The notes under the pieces were generated by a model. The model was not told the DNA's origin, did no database searches, and saw nothing but the letters and a program-made list of their open reading frames with translations. From Morinoia aosen (lineage: Eukaryota > Arthropoda > Malacostraca > Amphipoda > Talitridae): 64,000 nt of DNA. The first letter of the stretch is position 1; each line of letters starts with the position of its first letter. A program made the position numbers and the translations under genes. The stretch spans positions 21,942,355-22,006,354 of the forward strand of contig CM059571.1 of the NCBI GenBank assembly GCA_030386875.1. Direction: 5' to 3'. Of the stretch, positions 1 through 11,515 are shown piece after piece.

Positions 1-257
1 ATAATGTAATAATTCATATAATAATGTAATATAATGTTGGAAATAAAGTAATCAAATAACAATATTTACTCAATAAGTGTATGTATATAAATCTGAAATT
101 GGGGCAACGGGAGTTGTGTGAATAACTCTTTTACAAAACAGGTATTACAAAAACCCAATAAAGCCCAAAAAAAAAACAATAAAACCCATAAAAACCCAAT
201 TTAACCCAAAAAAAAACAGGTGGGTTGGGTTTTTTTAAAAAACCCTGGGTTTTTTCC
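1..257. repeat. AT-rich flank with CCCAA-type simple repeat
   Basis: The first 130 bases are plain AT-rich sequence with no open frame. From about 145 to 257 there are repeated short blocks such as AAACCCA, CCCAAAAAA and GGGTTTTTT in both polarities, so the patch can fold on itself. It lies exactly where the LINE-1 ORF2 reading frame stops being LINE-like, so it marks the broken 3' side of that element. Confidence 0.5.
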
Positions 258-258
258 A

Positions 259-1588
259 ACCCTGCATGGTGAGGGGCAAGATTGCAGATACAGGCAAGGC
301 TGCTGCAGAAGTGGTCAATAATTTTTCATAATGCAAGGCTAGAGCATTTGACTTAGCAGCTGAATCGGTAATAATTGAATTAACTTCCACAAAAGGCTGA
401 TTTTGTCTTTGAAAAGGATTGTGAATGCGCTTAAGGCGCTTCCACATCAGGGACAATGGGGTGGTGGATGTGATGTTGCTACAAAAGTTCTTCCAAGAGG
501 ACTGCTTGGCTTTTCTCACCTCAGATTTCACCCTAGCTTCACTTCGTCTAAACTCAATGAGGTTTGCCGGAGATGGTTGTGAGATTAACCTACGGTGGGC
601 AACCTTTTTAGCTTCCACCGCAAGTGCACAATCCTTATTCCACCAAGGTTTATTGAAGCGTGTGGTTATTATCTCTTTTGTTCTAGAAAAAACACCTGCA
701 CTTGCAGTGATCAAATTGTGATTAAAATCAGCTACACTAGCTTATAAGTTTCCACGCTGTTGAGTTGCATAATTATTCAATGCAGCTACACAAGAGCTCC
801 AATATTCTTCCTTAAACTTCCACTTAGAACGGGTCTTAAAACAAGCCATAGTAAGCTCTACACCTATGTCTGTAATAACAGGATAATGATCACTACCTAT
901 ATCCTGTCCAGTATAGACTGAAGCGACAGGCAGCAATCTAGAGGAAACAAGTGAGAGGTCAAGGGTTGAAAAGGAGTTATGATATACATTATAGTAAGTA
1001 GGGAGCAGTGGAGGGGTAATCAATGAAAGGCAAGGGTTGGCTAACATGGTATTTACTAAGTTACTTCCTGTGGTATTAGGGGCTTTGTGAGGTTCCCAGA
1101 GTGGATGATGTGCGTCCAGATCTCCTACAATTAAGAAAAGAGGATGCAGCTGCTTAAGATAGTGTTCCAGTTCCTGGGAGGAGACTGGTTGATTGGGATT
1201 GTAAAGTGAGAGAACGGAGAGAAGTTTTCCACCCCTCAAGCACAAGGTAACAGCAAGAGCCTCCAACACTCCACCAGGAAAAAGAACAATAGGTGAGCTC
1301 TTAAAAGACACATCATTTCTTACTAAAATTGCAAGGCCCCCTCCTGCATGTGCAGCTTGTCTGTGTTTAAATAGCTGAGTAATTGATAAATTTAGGCTCA
1401 AATTTATCAGATAACCATGTTTCGCAAATGCAAGCAAGATGTGGCTTTAGTGAATATAACTGAATTTTGAAATTGCTCAGCTTATTGCTTAAGCTGCGAC
1501 AATTCCACTGCAGACAACATATCTTGGTGGAAGCTATTGTTTGTTTATGAGTCTTATGTTGAGGCTGAAGAGGATTATTCTTATTCAT
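259..1588 (-). pseudogene. LINE-1 ORF2 N-terminal part: APE endonuclease, broken
   Basis: An ATG at 1588 precedes the endonuclease block that begins near 1519 with LQWNCRSL and carries the catalytic ICETWL motif. A one-base shift near 1372 moves the frame. The second half then gives GDLDAHHPLW and GSDHYPV, the metal-binding and catalytic Asp/His blocks of AP-type endonucleases. The usual Asn of GDxNAHH is replaced by Asp here, which may itself be damaging. An in-frame TAA lies at 742-744. The remaining frame to 259 is the linker before RT. The RT domain is missing from this locus. Confidence 0.8.
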
Positions 1589-2094
1589 AGTGAATTTAGG
1601 TTTGCCGCCTATTACAGGAGAGGGAGGGACTAATTTAATTTGTTTTTTGATCTTATCTGGCAAATATTTGCCTCCAATTATAGGAGAAGGATCCACCTGT
1701 ACACCCAGCTCTCTGTCTTTTTCCAAGAGAGAAGAGGCACAAGTACCCCCTGAGGTTAGTTGCCAAAGAGGTAGATCAGAGCTGGTTGAGCTCAGAGGGC
1801 CAGAGTTAAATTCAGAAGCTCCTGCTGGAGAGGGACTGTTAGGCATAGGTTTATCAAGGTTCAGTGTTTCAGTAGTCAATTTTGATATAATATCAGTAGA
1901 AATATTTTGATCAGAGTTTAAGGACATGATTTTGGTCATAAGTTCAACAAATAGTGAAATGGGAACATTCTGCAGAGTTGGAGCTGTAGTATAGTTAGTG
2001 GTCTGAGTTCCAACTGAAACTTTTCCAACATTGTGAGGTATTTGAGCACATGGAATGCTAGAGTACTTTGATGTCATAGAAGTTAGTTTTACTG

Positions 2095-3298
2095 ATTTAG
2101 AAGCTGGGTTTGACAATGGTTGAGAGGCAGATTTGACAGGATCAGCTGATAAAGATTTTTTACATGTATTACAGCATCTCTGTAAGAAAGTCTCTGCTCA
2201 ACACTTGTCTTCTCTACTAATCTAGCTTTTTTGATAGAAGGACATCCCCCATAGTTTGCAGTATGATTTCCCAAGCAGTTGCAGCACACTGGGGACTCAG
2301 GCTTAGAACAGTCTTTAGTATTATGCGGGCCACTGCACACTACACAACGAGGGGCACTTTTGCAATATGCTGCACTATGACCAAACCTCTGGCATCTAAA
2401 GCATTGCCAAGGCTGGTCAATGAAAGCTTTAACCACAAAGCGCTGATAGCCAGCATAGATATAATCAGGAAGCTGATGAGAGGCAAAAACTATTTTAAAC
2501 ATAGAAGTCTGAATTTTGCTTTTTCCCTTCACTATCCTATCAGCTGAAAGAACTTTATATCCATCTGAGAGAAGGCAATCTAAGAGTTCCTGCCCTGTAG
2601 TATCCTCTCCAAAAGGACCTATAACTCCAATTGATTGGGTCTAATTTACTGGCAGTCTGCATTTGACTTGCCAGTCTCCTATTACAGTGACTTTTAATAA
2701 CTGCGCAAAATCATTCAAAGCTTCCTTCATGGTTATGATCAGCAGGCCTTGTTGCAAATTATTTGTAGTTTTCTCAATGCCTACACTACCAAATGGAGAG
2801 AGTGCAAGTGCTTTTGCTAGTCCAATATCATTAGAAAAAAACTTGGTTACAGATCTGTCATCAGCAATTGGCTCTACAATGATGACTGTTTTAGAAGTTT
2901 GAGGTTGACTTAAACGATCAAGTTGAGTTGCAGGAGATGAGATTATGGTCTTTTTATTTTGGTTTGTAAAACCAGTAAAGCTATGTAGCTTATCAGCCTA
3001 TCAGGTGTCACATTCAGCAAAGGCGAAGAAATATCTATCAAGTTCCCCAATGAAGGACAAGAAGAAAGTGATAGATCTCCATCACCTAAGAGTTCACTGG
3101 TGCTAGGAGGGCAGAATTCAGTTGGTAGGATAGGATTCTTTTGTTGGCTTATACTAGCATCAACAAAAGATTCGGTATTTTCCGTAAGCCTATCCCTTTT
3201 TTAGGGGTAGGAGCTGGTTGGTTATCAGAACATCGACCGTCTGAGTCCCCATCTGAACAGGCATAAAAAACACCTTTCTTTTTACGCTTGTTCCCCAT
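2095..3298 (-). pseudogene. LINE-1 ORF1 (zinc-knuckle nucleic-acid-binding protein), broken
   Basis: The start is the ATG at 3298, followed by a lysine-rich N-terminus (MGNKRKKKG). The frame has several breaks: an in-frame TAG at 2641-2643 and a one-base shift near 2160. The central part, readable at 2532-2095, has three knuckles in order: CFRCQRFGHSAAYC, CVVCSGPHNTKDC and CCNCLGNHTANYGGC. In this group ORF1 binds the element RNA and delivers it to the nucleus or target site. After the shift near 2160 the C-terminal part continues to about 1590 as a low-complexity Ser/Pro/Thr-rich tail and, oddly, runs into the endonuclease with no stop. Pseudogene status is certain; the exact protein end is not. 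Confidence 0.75.
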
Positions 3299-3620
3299 TG
3301 AAATGAAGAAAAAGAAGGAGAATTAAATAAGTATCTAACTTTAAGTGGTATAAATACAAACAAACAAAAATTACCTGGTATTTGTTGTCAAAGTAACGAA
3401 GTTTGCAAATTCGTCCTCAATTCGAATCTGGAGAGACGTTCACCACCACACACCGGCAAGCCGAGCTTGAGACCCACAGAGACACTTATCTGTCAACCGA
3501 CCACTTGAACTTGAAATTGAGGGCCAACAGCGTCGGGGCCTTTGTAACGGCCTACAATTCCCTCCACAGTTATCACACAAAGAGTTCAGCGCCTGGTACC
3601 AGACTTGTCCACTAAACTAC

Positions 3621-6440
3621 TCAGGATCTACCAATCCTTGTCACAAGCTGCCCTTGGATGGCGTCACTGGGATAGCCAGTGTGTCAAAACACCATCCCCA
3701 GGCATATTGGGTCATTACTGACCATTCTACCAGACTGGCTCATTCCAGTCACTGTCTCTTACTCCAGGCACGCACAAGAAACACTTTCATAGCCTCGGTG
3801 ATACTCGCATTACCCTCCTGATCCAATCCAGCAAGACAGCTCATACCGCAATCATCTTCAGCACATCTGGCATTCCACTCATTCTCTCCATACTGCTCAG
3901 ACACCACATTCATAAAACTCTCTCTCTCTTGCTCATACTTACTACATTCCAGCACAAAATGCTCAATTGTTTCCTCTACTCCACTATTACACTGCTGACA
4001 TAATCTGTTATTATTCTCATTCCATATCCATGTACGTCTGTTCACACTCAATGACTTACATCTCACAGCAAACAAGAGTTGACTTCCAAAACTACCATCA
4101 TAGAACAGCTCAAACTTAGGTGCTTTCTTTTTCATATACCAGTTAAGTGTAGGCTTCCGCATCATGCTAAGCTTCCACTTAATCAATCCATACTCTTTTG
4201 TTTGTCTCTCAATCTCTTTCTTCCACCTCTTGCAGTCCCACTCAGGCCCTACACCTCCAACATTTATTAAACTCCAGTCATCCACAGGTCTCCCAATTCT
4301 AACATGAATAATCTTTTGCATACTGAGTTTCCTTGCATGCCCCCAACATACTTTCTCCCAATAGCTTACACTCAGATTCCATTCAAAGATTCACCTTACC
4401 CACCTGCTATTCTGCATTCTTTTAATTCTCACCTTATAATTCAGCACAGCTTTCATCATTCTTTCTGAAAATAGGCTCCACCCTAGGTCTCCTCTAATGG
4501 CTTCTATAGCTGTCCATTTTGGAGCACCCAATGCTACACGTCCTACCTTATTTTGTATCACATCCAGCTTTTCAAGATCACTTCCATTCCAAGCAAGAGC
4601 ACTCATACCATACATGACACTAGGTACAGCAACATACTTCCATATTCCTCTCACACATTCGTACTTGTTTGCTCTGTATCTGGCCACACTACCTAACCGT
4701 CCACTCCACTGCATTGCTTTAGCCACTTTCTCACTTTTAGTTCTAGTACATCCATCTTCACTTATCATAAAACCTAGATATTTGTATTCTTTTGTTCTAC
4801 CTATTCTGATTTCTCCAATATTCCACAGTCTATCTCTATCAGTCTCATCACTATTTATAACCATGACCTTACTTTTATCTGCACCAAAGTTCATCTTGAA
4901 ATCTGTACTATATCCATTCACAATGTCAAGCATCCTTTGTAGTTCATGACCACATTCACTAACCACAACCACATCATCAGGATACAACAAACAGCTCAGT
5001 CTCTCATTACCAACTTTCAGTCCTAAACCACTCCCTCTCAGTCGAACTGCTAATTCTTCTGTGTACAATCCAAACAACAGGGGGGACAGAGTACAGCCCT
5101 ATCTCGCTCCTCTAACACTCCTCACTTGCTCTGTTTCCAAATTTCCTAACCTGTAGATAGCACTTGTGTTCTCATACAGACTCTGTACAATGTTCATTAT
5201 TTTTCTGCTAAAACCAACTTTTCTCAAAATTTCAAACAGCCTAACCCGATCCACTCTGTCATACGCCTTTTCAATATCCAGGAATGCTAAATATACCTTC
5301 TTGTTATCCTTCTTCATTCGCTCAATTATTTCACTCACTACAAACAGATTAACCTCCCCACGTCTATCTTGCCTAAAACCATTCTGTTCTTCTCCCAGGA
5401 CTCCTAATTCCTCAACTAAGTTTTTCATTCTCTCATTCAAAATACCACAAAAGATCTTACATACGGTGTCACCCAGTGCAATTGGTCTATAATTTTTAAG
5501 TTCTTTCATACTCTTATGTCCACCCTTATGCAACAGAACGACATTACACTTGTTCCAGTCATCCGGTACTCTTTCACTCTTCCATATCTCATCAAATAAA
5601 CATTTCAACATACTGACTACACTCTCTCCTCCACATTTATAGAACTCATATGGGATCTTATCAGGGCCACATGCCTTTCCATTTTTCACTTTCAAAAAAC
5701 TTACAATCTCTTCACAAGTGATTTCATCTTCCATTTTCAGTTCACGTTCATCAATCAGAAAATTTATGGGTGCATCATCTGTAACCTGCTCATTCATTCC
5801 ACCAATATCCTCCCAGTATTCTTCAACTGCTTTCACCATTTGCATCCTATCTTGCACACTGCAACCATTGACTACTAATTCATCAACTTGAACTTCACTA
5901 CCTCTATCATTACCTTGTATAAACCTATACCAATCTTTTATTCCATCTGGACCTTTCTTTCTTAGATTTTCAACTTGGTGTCTCTCTTCTTTAACCCTAG
6001 CCTCATTGATCATTCTCTTTACTTTCTTCTGCTGGTCCTTGTACTCATTCCATACACTCTGCCATTCATCCTCAGTAATTCAGCGTCTTTCATACATTTT
6101 CCTCATACTGCGTTGTTTTTTATTTAAAGTCTTCCTTCTCGTTCGTTCTTCCTTTATCTCACTCGTCAACCACCTAAAGTTAGCATTCCCTGTACTTTTC
6201 TTGCATTTCATTCTACCGATCTTTTGCTCTGCCACATCATACAAGGTTCTTGCAATCTCCTTATTTAGGTCATTTACATTTCCACACCTGTTCCAGTTAC
6301 ATCTACTCAATTCATTTCTAAATTCAACACAATTGGACAATTCCAGACAATTCGTCGGAGGACCAGAAACACGTGCATGCTCGGAATCCGCACTATTATC
6401 AATTCTTTCTTCTTTCTTGCGTCAGTTTAATTGAGGATCC
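3621..6440 (-). mobile_element. LINE-2: non-LTR retrotransposon fragment
   Basis: The fragment carries one long reverse transcriptase frame with a Cys/His C-terminal motif, preceded by a coding linker upstream of 6340 and followed by a short non-coding tail. No endonuclease is present at this locus, so the copy is 5' truncated. It lies between the 5' leader of LINE-1 and the 3' end of LINE-3, all on the minus strand. I saw no target duplication. The SGNH ORF fragments elsewhere in the window may belong to the same family, but nothing here links them directly. Confidence 0.7.
3749..6424 (-). pseudogene. LINE-2 reverse transcriptase with three in-frame stops
   Basis: This is a single reading frame on the minus strand interrupted only by TGA (6080-6082), TAG (5099-5101) and TGA (4391-4393). 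Recognisable RT blocks in order are NGKACGPDKIPYEF, LKNYRPIALGD, QNGFRQDRRG, FLDIEKAYDRV (motif A Asp), GCTLSPLLFGLY, and LLYPDDVVVV at the catalytic Asp pair. YPDD here replaces the usual YADD. The C-terminus has CQQCNSGVEETIEHFVLEC, a zinc-binding motif typical of the end of LINE ORF2 proteins. The TAG falls where this motif normally reads R-Q-G-C, so it is most simply CAG to TAG. All three stops can be read as C-to-T changes. No frameshift is needed, so decay is recent or mutation has been biased. Confidence 0.82.
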
Positions 6441-8886
6441 TGGTTCCTGTTGGCCCATGCACCTCAGGTCTCAATTGTTTCTTCGTCACGGCGTGCCTGG
6501 GAGCATAGAAGAATAAATGAGAATGGATACCCATAATAAGTTAGAGATTGGCAAGGATAAGTTTGAAAGTCACACGTTAAAATAGCACAACAATAGTTCC
6601 TTGAATTGTTAGAGCATGCTTTGTGATTAGTGGGGGCTACCTAACTGCAAGCACAGCATAGAGCCATTGACAGCAGGAGGGCGAATGGTCCAGCCTGGGT
6701 GCCGCAACCTGGAGCATCTTAAAAGTACAAAATACATTAGGGATAATGAGAATTGAGACTTCACGAGTGCATTCCCAAACTACACTACTATACTGCTACT
6801 GCTACTCCCACTACCACTACCACTGGAATGCACCTCAAAACATTAACCTCAGTGCTCTCTGCTGTGATTTCTGACATGTAACATGATATAGCTTAAAGTC
6901 AGGAGAACATCCCTCACATGGGAGGTCTCTCTTACACTTATTTCACTTGAGATACTGACCTGAGACATCCCCACTGACAGTCAGCCATACCTCTTCCTTT
7001 TGGAAGCTGAACTGACTTCATTGCTCGAGTTAGTGGTTAGTGGCTACAGGTCCCCTAACCTTTTAGTACAGATCAAATATTTGGCCATAGCATTCAAAAT
7101 TTTATGTTGCTTGCCTCTATCAAAGTTGCCTCCTCCTAAGATGTTCTTGAGGGTGAACGCTATGCCCAAAGCATGCAATTCATCATAAAGGATTGTTCTT
7201 TCATTTGAATATCTGGGACACTGCAGCAAAAAGTGGGACACAGACTCAACAGAACCACAGGAACAAAGGTTAGAGTCAGCTAGATTAAAGCGGGTTAGGT
7301 GCTCATTTAGTCCCACGTGACCAATTCTGAGCCTGGCCATGGCTGTCTCCACTGCCCTGTTCCTATGGGAGGACCAGGGCCAGTAGGAAAGAGTTCCCTT
7401 TGACTCCAGTAGCTTTTTTCCCTTGCTTAATATATTTATTTCGTTCAGCCACCATCCTTGCCAGTACTCAACAACAGACTTGTTAATTGTGCTTACCATG
7501 TCAGTTCTAGCAATGTGTACGGATGGAGTCACCACATCAATGTGAGCTGCCTTGGCTGCCAAATCGGCCAACTCATTGCCCTCCAGATCTTTATGACCTG
7601 GAATGAACTGTACATGCACTGGATATCGCTCTGATAATAAGATTATATATTTGTGAATCTCGAAGATTAAATGAATATAATTTTTGGGTGTTCTGTTCCT
7701 TAAAAGTGACACTGAAGACAAGGAATCAGTAAAAATGACTGCTCCAGTTAGAGATTCATAGTGAGTGTGGAGATACTTCACAGATTCTTTAATAGCAAAT
7801 AATTCACAGCCTAGGATAGTTGTATCTGCTGGTAGTTTCCAGTTATGCAGCACAGTAGTATTAGGGGCTTTAATTATCATAGCAGCTGCAGCTGAAGTTT
7901 CAGGGGTAAGATACTTTGAGCCATCAGTATATACCTGCAAGTATGAGTCAAACTTGAATTCCAGCAAATATCTCAGGGTACATAGTGCTTCATGGTTGGA
8001 AATTGAGGCAACTGGAGCAGTCACAAAATCTGGAATAAAAAAATTATTTATGTCTGTCCATGGTGGGATAGGGGATACCAGGGTCACAAAATTCTGGGGA
8101 AAATGTTTCAACTTTAGAACATCAAAAGCTTGTTTGGCCCTCACAATCAGTGGAGGAACAATAATGTGACCTGCCCAGGGTCTACCACTCAAAGTGGGCA
8201 AAGGTTGAAATAACTCCTTTGTGATTGGGAGGTCTCTAGGCAGTTCCCTAATTCGACAATAGTATCTTAATAGTACTGACATTCTATGCATCTTCAAGGG
8301 AGGTATGTTAGCTTCAGCTTCCAAAGACAGAATAGGTGATGTGCTCCTAGCACCAGTTGCAATTCTTAAACAGGTATTCTGTATTAAGTTCAATTTATTT
8401 AAATGGGAATCTGGGGCAGAGCTATAAAAGATTGACCCATAGTCTAATTTGCTACGGATAACTGCCTTGTAAATCATTAGTAATGTTTCCCTATCAGCTC
8501 CCCAGTGATGATTTGATATAGCTTTCATTAAATTAAGTTTTGGCACATTACTATCTCTTAGTTGCTGGATGTGGCTCTTCCACATAAGGCCAGGAGCATC
8601 AAAGGTTATGCCTAAATACCTGTGGGTTGAGACAAATTCAATAGGAGTATTATTCAATGTGATAGATGGAGGTACTAAATTTTTCCTAGTGAATAACATT
8701 GCTTTGGTCTTAGAGTGGTTCAGATGGAAACCCCAAGTCCTGGTCCACTCATAAAACTTTGCTATCTGCTGTTGTACAAGTCGAACTACATGGGGTAGGT
8801 TTTCTCCTCGGCAGTAAAGGGTTACATCGTCTGCATACTCTGACAGTGTAACACCTTCTACTCTTGGGAGGTCAGACATCATTACA
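6441..8886 (-). mobile_element. LINE-3: 3' half of an RNase H-bearing LINE
   Basis: This is a 5'-truncated minus-strand LINE. It keeps RT from just before the catalytic motif, the thumb/connection region, an RNase H domain, a terminal zinc motif and about 560 bases of 3' tail (6480-7043). The tail includes a short (CTACTG/CCACTA)n patch near 6780-6830. RNase H in ORF2 points to the I-type superfamily. Its upstream edge at about 8886 abuts the A' Gypsy remnant without a visible duplication. Confidence 0.8.
7044..8886 (-). pseudogene. LINE-3 ORF2 C-terminal half: RT end plus RNase H
   Basis: About 612 residues are open without a stop, but the N-terminal endonuclease and most of RT are missing. 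The frame opens at MMSDLPR just before the catalytic LSEYADDVTLY. RNase H follows at about residues 320-450 with YTDGSK (first Asp), CELFAIKES (Glu), FTDSLSS (Asp) and GHKDLEGNELADLAAK (last Asp), so the four acidic residues are present. The C-terminus carries CSCGSVESVSHFLLQC, a zinc motif. The long open frame suggests truncation at insertion rather than later mutational decay. No activity is expected without the missing half. Confidence 0.85.
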
Positions 8887-8969
8887 TATTATCAATTCCA
8901 AATTTCTTGATTTTCCAATTTGTAATTTCCAATTTCTTGATTTTCCGCAACTCCGGAGCTACACAAAGA

Positions 8970-9767
8970 TTCACGTGTCGTATTCGAGAGGTTGTCAAAT
9001 CATGGACTCCTGGTCAATCCTGCAAAATGTGAGCTCGGAAAGCCATCACTAATTTACTTAGGTCACGAAATCTCTAGCCTAGGTCTAAAACAACTACCTT
9101 CCAAGGTAGAGGTAATCAAAAACTTCCCTCTTCCACAGACCCAGAAGGAACTCAGAAGATTCCTAGGTTCTGTTAATTTCTACCATCGCTTTATCAAAAA
9201 TTGTGCGCAAACTTTAGCCCCTCTGTCAGATTTGCTGGAACCAAAGAGAAAAGGTAAATCTGCTGACGTCAAATGGACGGATGATGCACGTAAAGCTTTG
9301 GATGAAATCAAACTTAAGTTAGCCACCGCAACAGAGTTATCCTATCCGATTGCCAACGCTGACTTCAGCTTGGTTATTGATGCCTCCAGTACTTCCGTAG
9401 GCGCTGTGCTGCAACAAAAAGTAGGGACTAATATCTCTCCTCTTGCCTTCTTTTCCAAAAAGCTATCGCCCACTGAGCGTGCTTACAGCCGTTCGGTAGG
9501 GAACTCCTTGCTATCTACTTATCTGTGAGACACTTTCGTTACGCTCTAGAGGCAAGGCAGTTTGTGATCTACACAGATCACAAACCCTTGACCTCAGCGA
9601 TCAAAATGCCATCTGAGCGTCACTCACCAAGAGAAGCTCGACATCTGTCTTTCATTAGTCAGTTCACCACGGATATCCGTTATATTAAAGGTCTTGAAAA
9701 TACAGTTGCTGATTGTCTTTCTAGAATTAATTCTGTCAAAACCAGTGAAGAAATCACTTTTGGGAAC
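8970..9767 (+). pseudogene. A' pol part 1: RT thumb and RNase H
   Basis: The frame starts inside RT after the catalytic site (ERLSNHGLLVNPAKC), so the polymerase core is missing. The motif [14 protein letters not shown] marks the RT connection, and the RNase H of Gypsy elements follows with LVIDASSTSVGAVL and YTDHKPLTSAI. A one-base deletion near 9491 shifts the frame, which is resumed at about 9495. HIS-rich linker VADCLSR follows, then coding is cut at 9767 by the family-B Gypsy LTR and resumes at 19926. Comparison with the same segment of Gypsy-A shows the break and continuation clearly. Confidence 0.83.
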
Positions 9768-10179
9768 TGTAATATAGCGAGTGGTGTAAGTTCTAGTTAG
9801 AGACACCAAAAGTTGGCAACGCTCGAGAGGGCAACACTCGCAAGTCAGTCTGCTAGTGATCTCGGATTCGACAACAAGTAAATGTTGACCGAGTGTGTAT
9901 ATAATCACCTACTGTGGTTGGTATCTAACTTCTTAAGTTCTAAACTAATGTACTAATTCTATTCTATCCTATTCTATATAATTCCGTCTATCTCCGCTCT
10001 AATCTCACTAGCCACAGTACCGCCAATTGAGTATAAAGCTAAGATACCCACGAGGTGAGTGAACTATTTACCTAACTTGCTGTGTCATTGCATTATCTAT
10101 TTTGTTCAGTACGATAACTATGTTGTGTCTATGTGGAACCTATACTGTGCTCTAGTGTAGGGTGTCCTAATCTATTATA
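9768..10179 (+). repeat. Gypsy-B' 5' LTR
   Basis: This begins TGTAATATAGCG and ends CTATTATA, 412 bp, matching 19509-19920. It ends in ATA rather than the common CA, as do the LTRs of the minus-strand family-B copy and of Gypsy-A. Confidence 0.9.
9898..9904 (+). promoter_or_regulatory. Candidate TATA box in Gypsy-B' LTR
   Basis: TATATAA lies about 130 bp into the LTR, where a U3 core promoter is expected. The right LTR has the same motif. It is degenerate in the minus-strand relative. Prediction only. Confidence 0.4.
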
Positions 10180-10180
10180 C

Positions 10181-10198
10181 TGGCGATGAGGATTTTTG
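10181..10198 (+). other. Gypsy-B' primer-binding site
   Basis: TGGCGATGAGGATTTTTG starts one base after the LTR, the place and 5' TGG signature of an LTR-element primer-binding site. The minus-strand copy has TGGCGACGAGGATTC here. I do not assign the tRNA. Confidence 0.6.
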
Positions 10199-10396
10199 TA
10201 GAACTATTGGGAGAGGCTAGACTAATGAAAGAAATATAAATTATTCAGTGACTAGAGTATTGATGCTGTAAATTTCTGTGTTTTTTTAACAAGGTGTATT
10301 ATTACAGTCTCTTGAATTGGCTACTCTTGCAACTGATATTGTTGCTACTACTATTTCAGGTAGATATCTGACAATTAGCTGTAAAGCTGGGTAAAA

Positions 10397-11119
10397 ATGC
10401 CAATGCTAGGCTCAGTGGGAGAATTCAATCCTTTAGAGGAAGAATTCCCAGAATATGAAGTCAGGCTAAACTGCTTCCTGAGTATTAATAAAGTGGAAGA
10501 TGCAAATAAAGCTAAAACATTTATTGCTCTGGTGGGTCCTGAAATTTTTAGGTTAGCTAAGGACCTACTCTCGCCTAAAAGACTTTTAGATGCTACCTAT
10601 GATGAGATCATGGAAGCGTTAAGATGGCATTTTAAGCCGACACGCAACCAGATCTTTGAAAGGTTTAGGTTCCATAAGCGGAACCAGAAACAAGTGGAGA
10701 GCATTGCTGATTTTGTGGCTAGCTTAAAGGCCCTTTCAGACACCTGTAATTCCAAACAGGAAGTTCTGGAAGAAACACTGCTAGATAGGTTCATACTGGG
10801 TGTGGCCAGTAATGATGTTCAAAATTGTTTGCTTAATGAAAATGACCTCACATGGAAAAAAGCCGTGGATCTGGCAACTGCTAAAGAAAAAAACTGAGGG
10901 AGACGGTAGTGTTAAGGCAACCTAATTCCATACTAAATGTGGGCCAGCATAGAGTGAAGCAAACTGCTATAAAGCCTCAGGGCAAAACTCAGGCTCAAGC
11001 TAGCCCCAAATCAGCATGCAGCGGCTGTGGTAATCTGCACTGGCGTAGAGATTGCCCCTATAAAGACAGTGTTTGTCATGGTTGTGGCCAAAAAGGCCAT
11101 CTTAAGAAATGTTGCTTTA
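10397..11119 (+). pseudogene. Gypsy-B' gag, frameshifted and interrupted
   Basis: An ATG at 10397 opens a capsid-like gag (MPMLGSVGEFNPLEEEF) that matches the intact gag of the minus-strand family-B copy. The frame is lost near 10893 in a run of seven A (one base short), giving an early TGA. The correct frame resumes and encodes two zinc knuckles, CSGCGNLHWRRDC and CHGCGQKGHLKKC. Coding then stops at 11124, where the GC-rich Gypsy was inserted with target duplication AATTG. It continues after 16153. Gag forms the particle and its knuckles bind RNA. Confidence 0.85.
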
Positions 11120-11124
11120 AATTG

Positions 11125-11476
11125 TGTTGGCTTACCGACAAATTCTGCTTTGGTGCCTTCACCGCCAGCAGAACCGTCAAGCAGCTGCCACAGCTAGTTG
11201 ACCTTCCTCGTAGAACTAGAGGAACACCGGAAGCAAGGCACCCGCCTAGCTTCACAAACGCAACGAAAGAGACACACCGGCACACGACGCAGATCCGAAG
11301 AGCGAAATCACACGTGCGAATACACTCCACCGTGTCCATTCCAATACTGCTCGACTCACGCGCCGCCAGTCAGTGGCGGCAGCCAGGAAAGGCTGCGACA
11401 GCCAGTCGGCCAGTCGACAGCCAGCAGCCAGATCCCGATTCTTGGGAGCTGCGGTGGCTAATTCTTCAACGCCACA
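11125..11476 (-). repeat. GC-rich Gypsy 3' LTR
   Basis: This is 352 bp, matching 15797-16148. In element sense it reads TGTGGCGTTGAAG to GGTAAGCCAACA. Confidence 0.92.
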
Positions 11477-11515
11477 TCTCCCCCAGTTTCTCACGAAACT
11501 CACGGCGCCCAGTGC

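Larger units (their letters stand above)
258..3620 (-). mobile_element. LINE-1: decayed APE-type non-LTR retrotransposon
   Basis: This is a minus-strand non-LTR element with a 5' leader (about 3300-3620), an ORF1 with three CCHC zinc knuckles, and an ORF2 holding an AP-like endonuclease. The ORF2 product stops just before the RT core, so the copy lacks RT and the true 3' end. The three-knuckle ORF1 plus APE endonuclease resembles the I/Jockey group. Both ORFs carry frameshifts and in-frame stops. It is related to LINE-D at the right end of the window but clearly a different family at residue level. Confidence 0.8.

Noticed and set aside
235-8886. LINE-1 and LINE-3 as one element
   Set aside because: Both are on the minus strand, but the 3' half (LINE-3) lies upstream of the 5' half (LINE-1) in element sense, and LINE-2 lies between; a single element would need rearrangement with no supporting junction.
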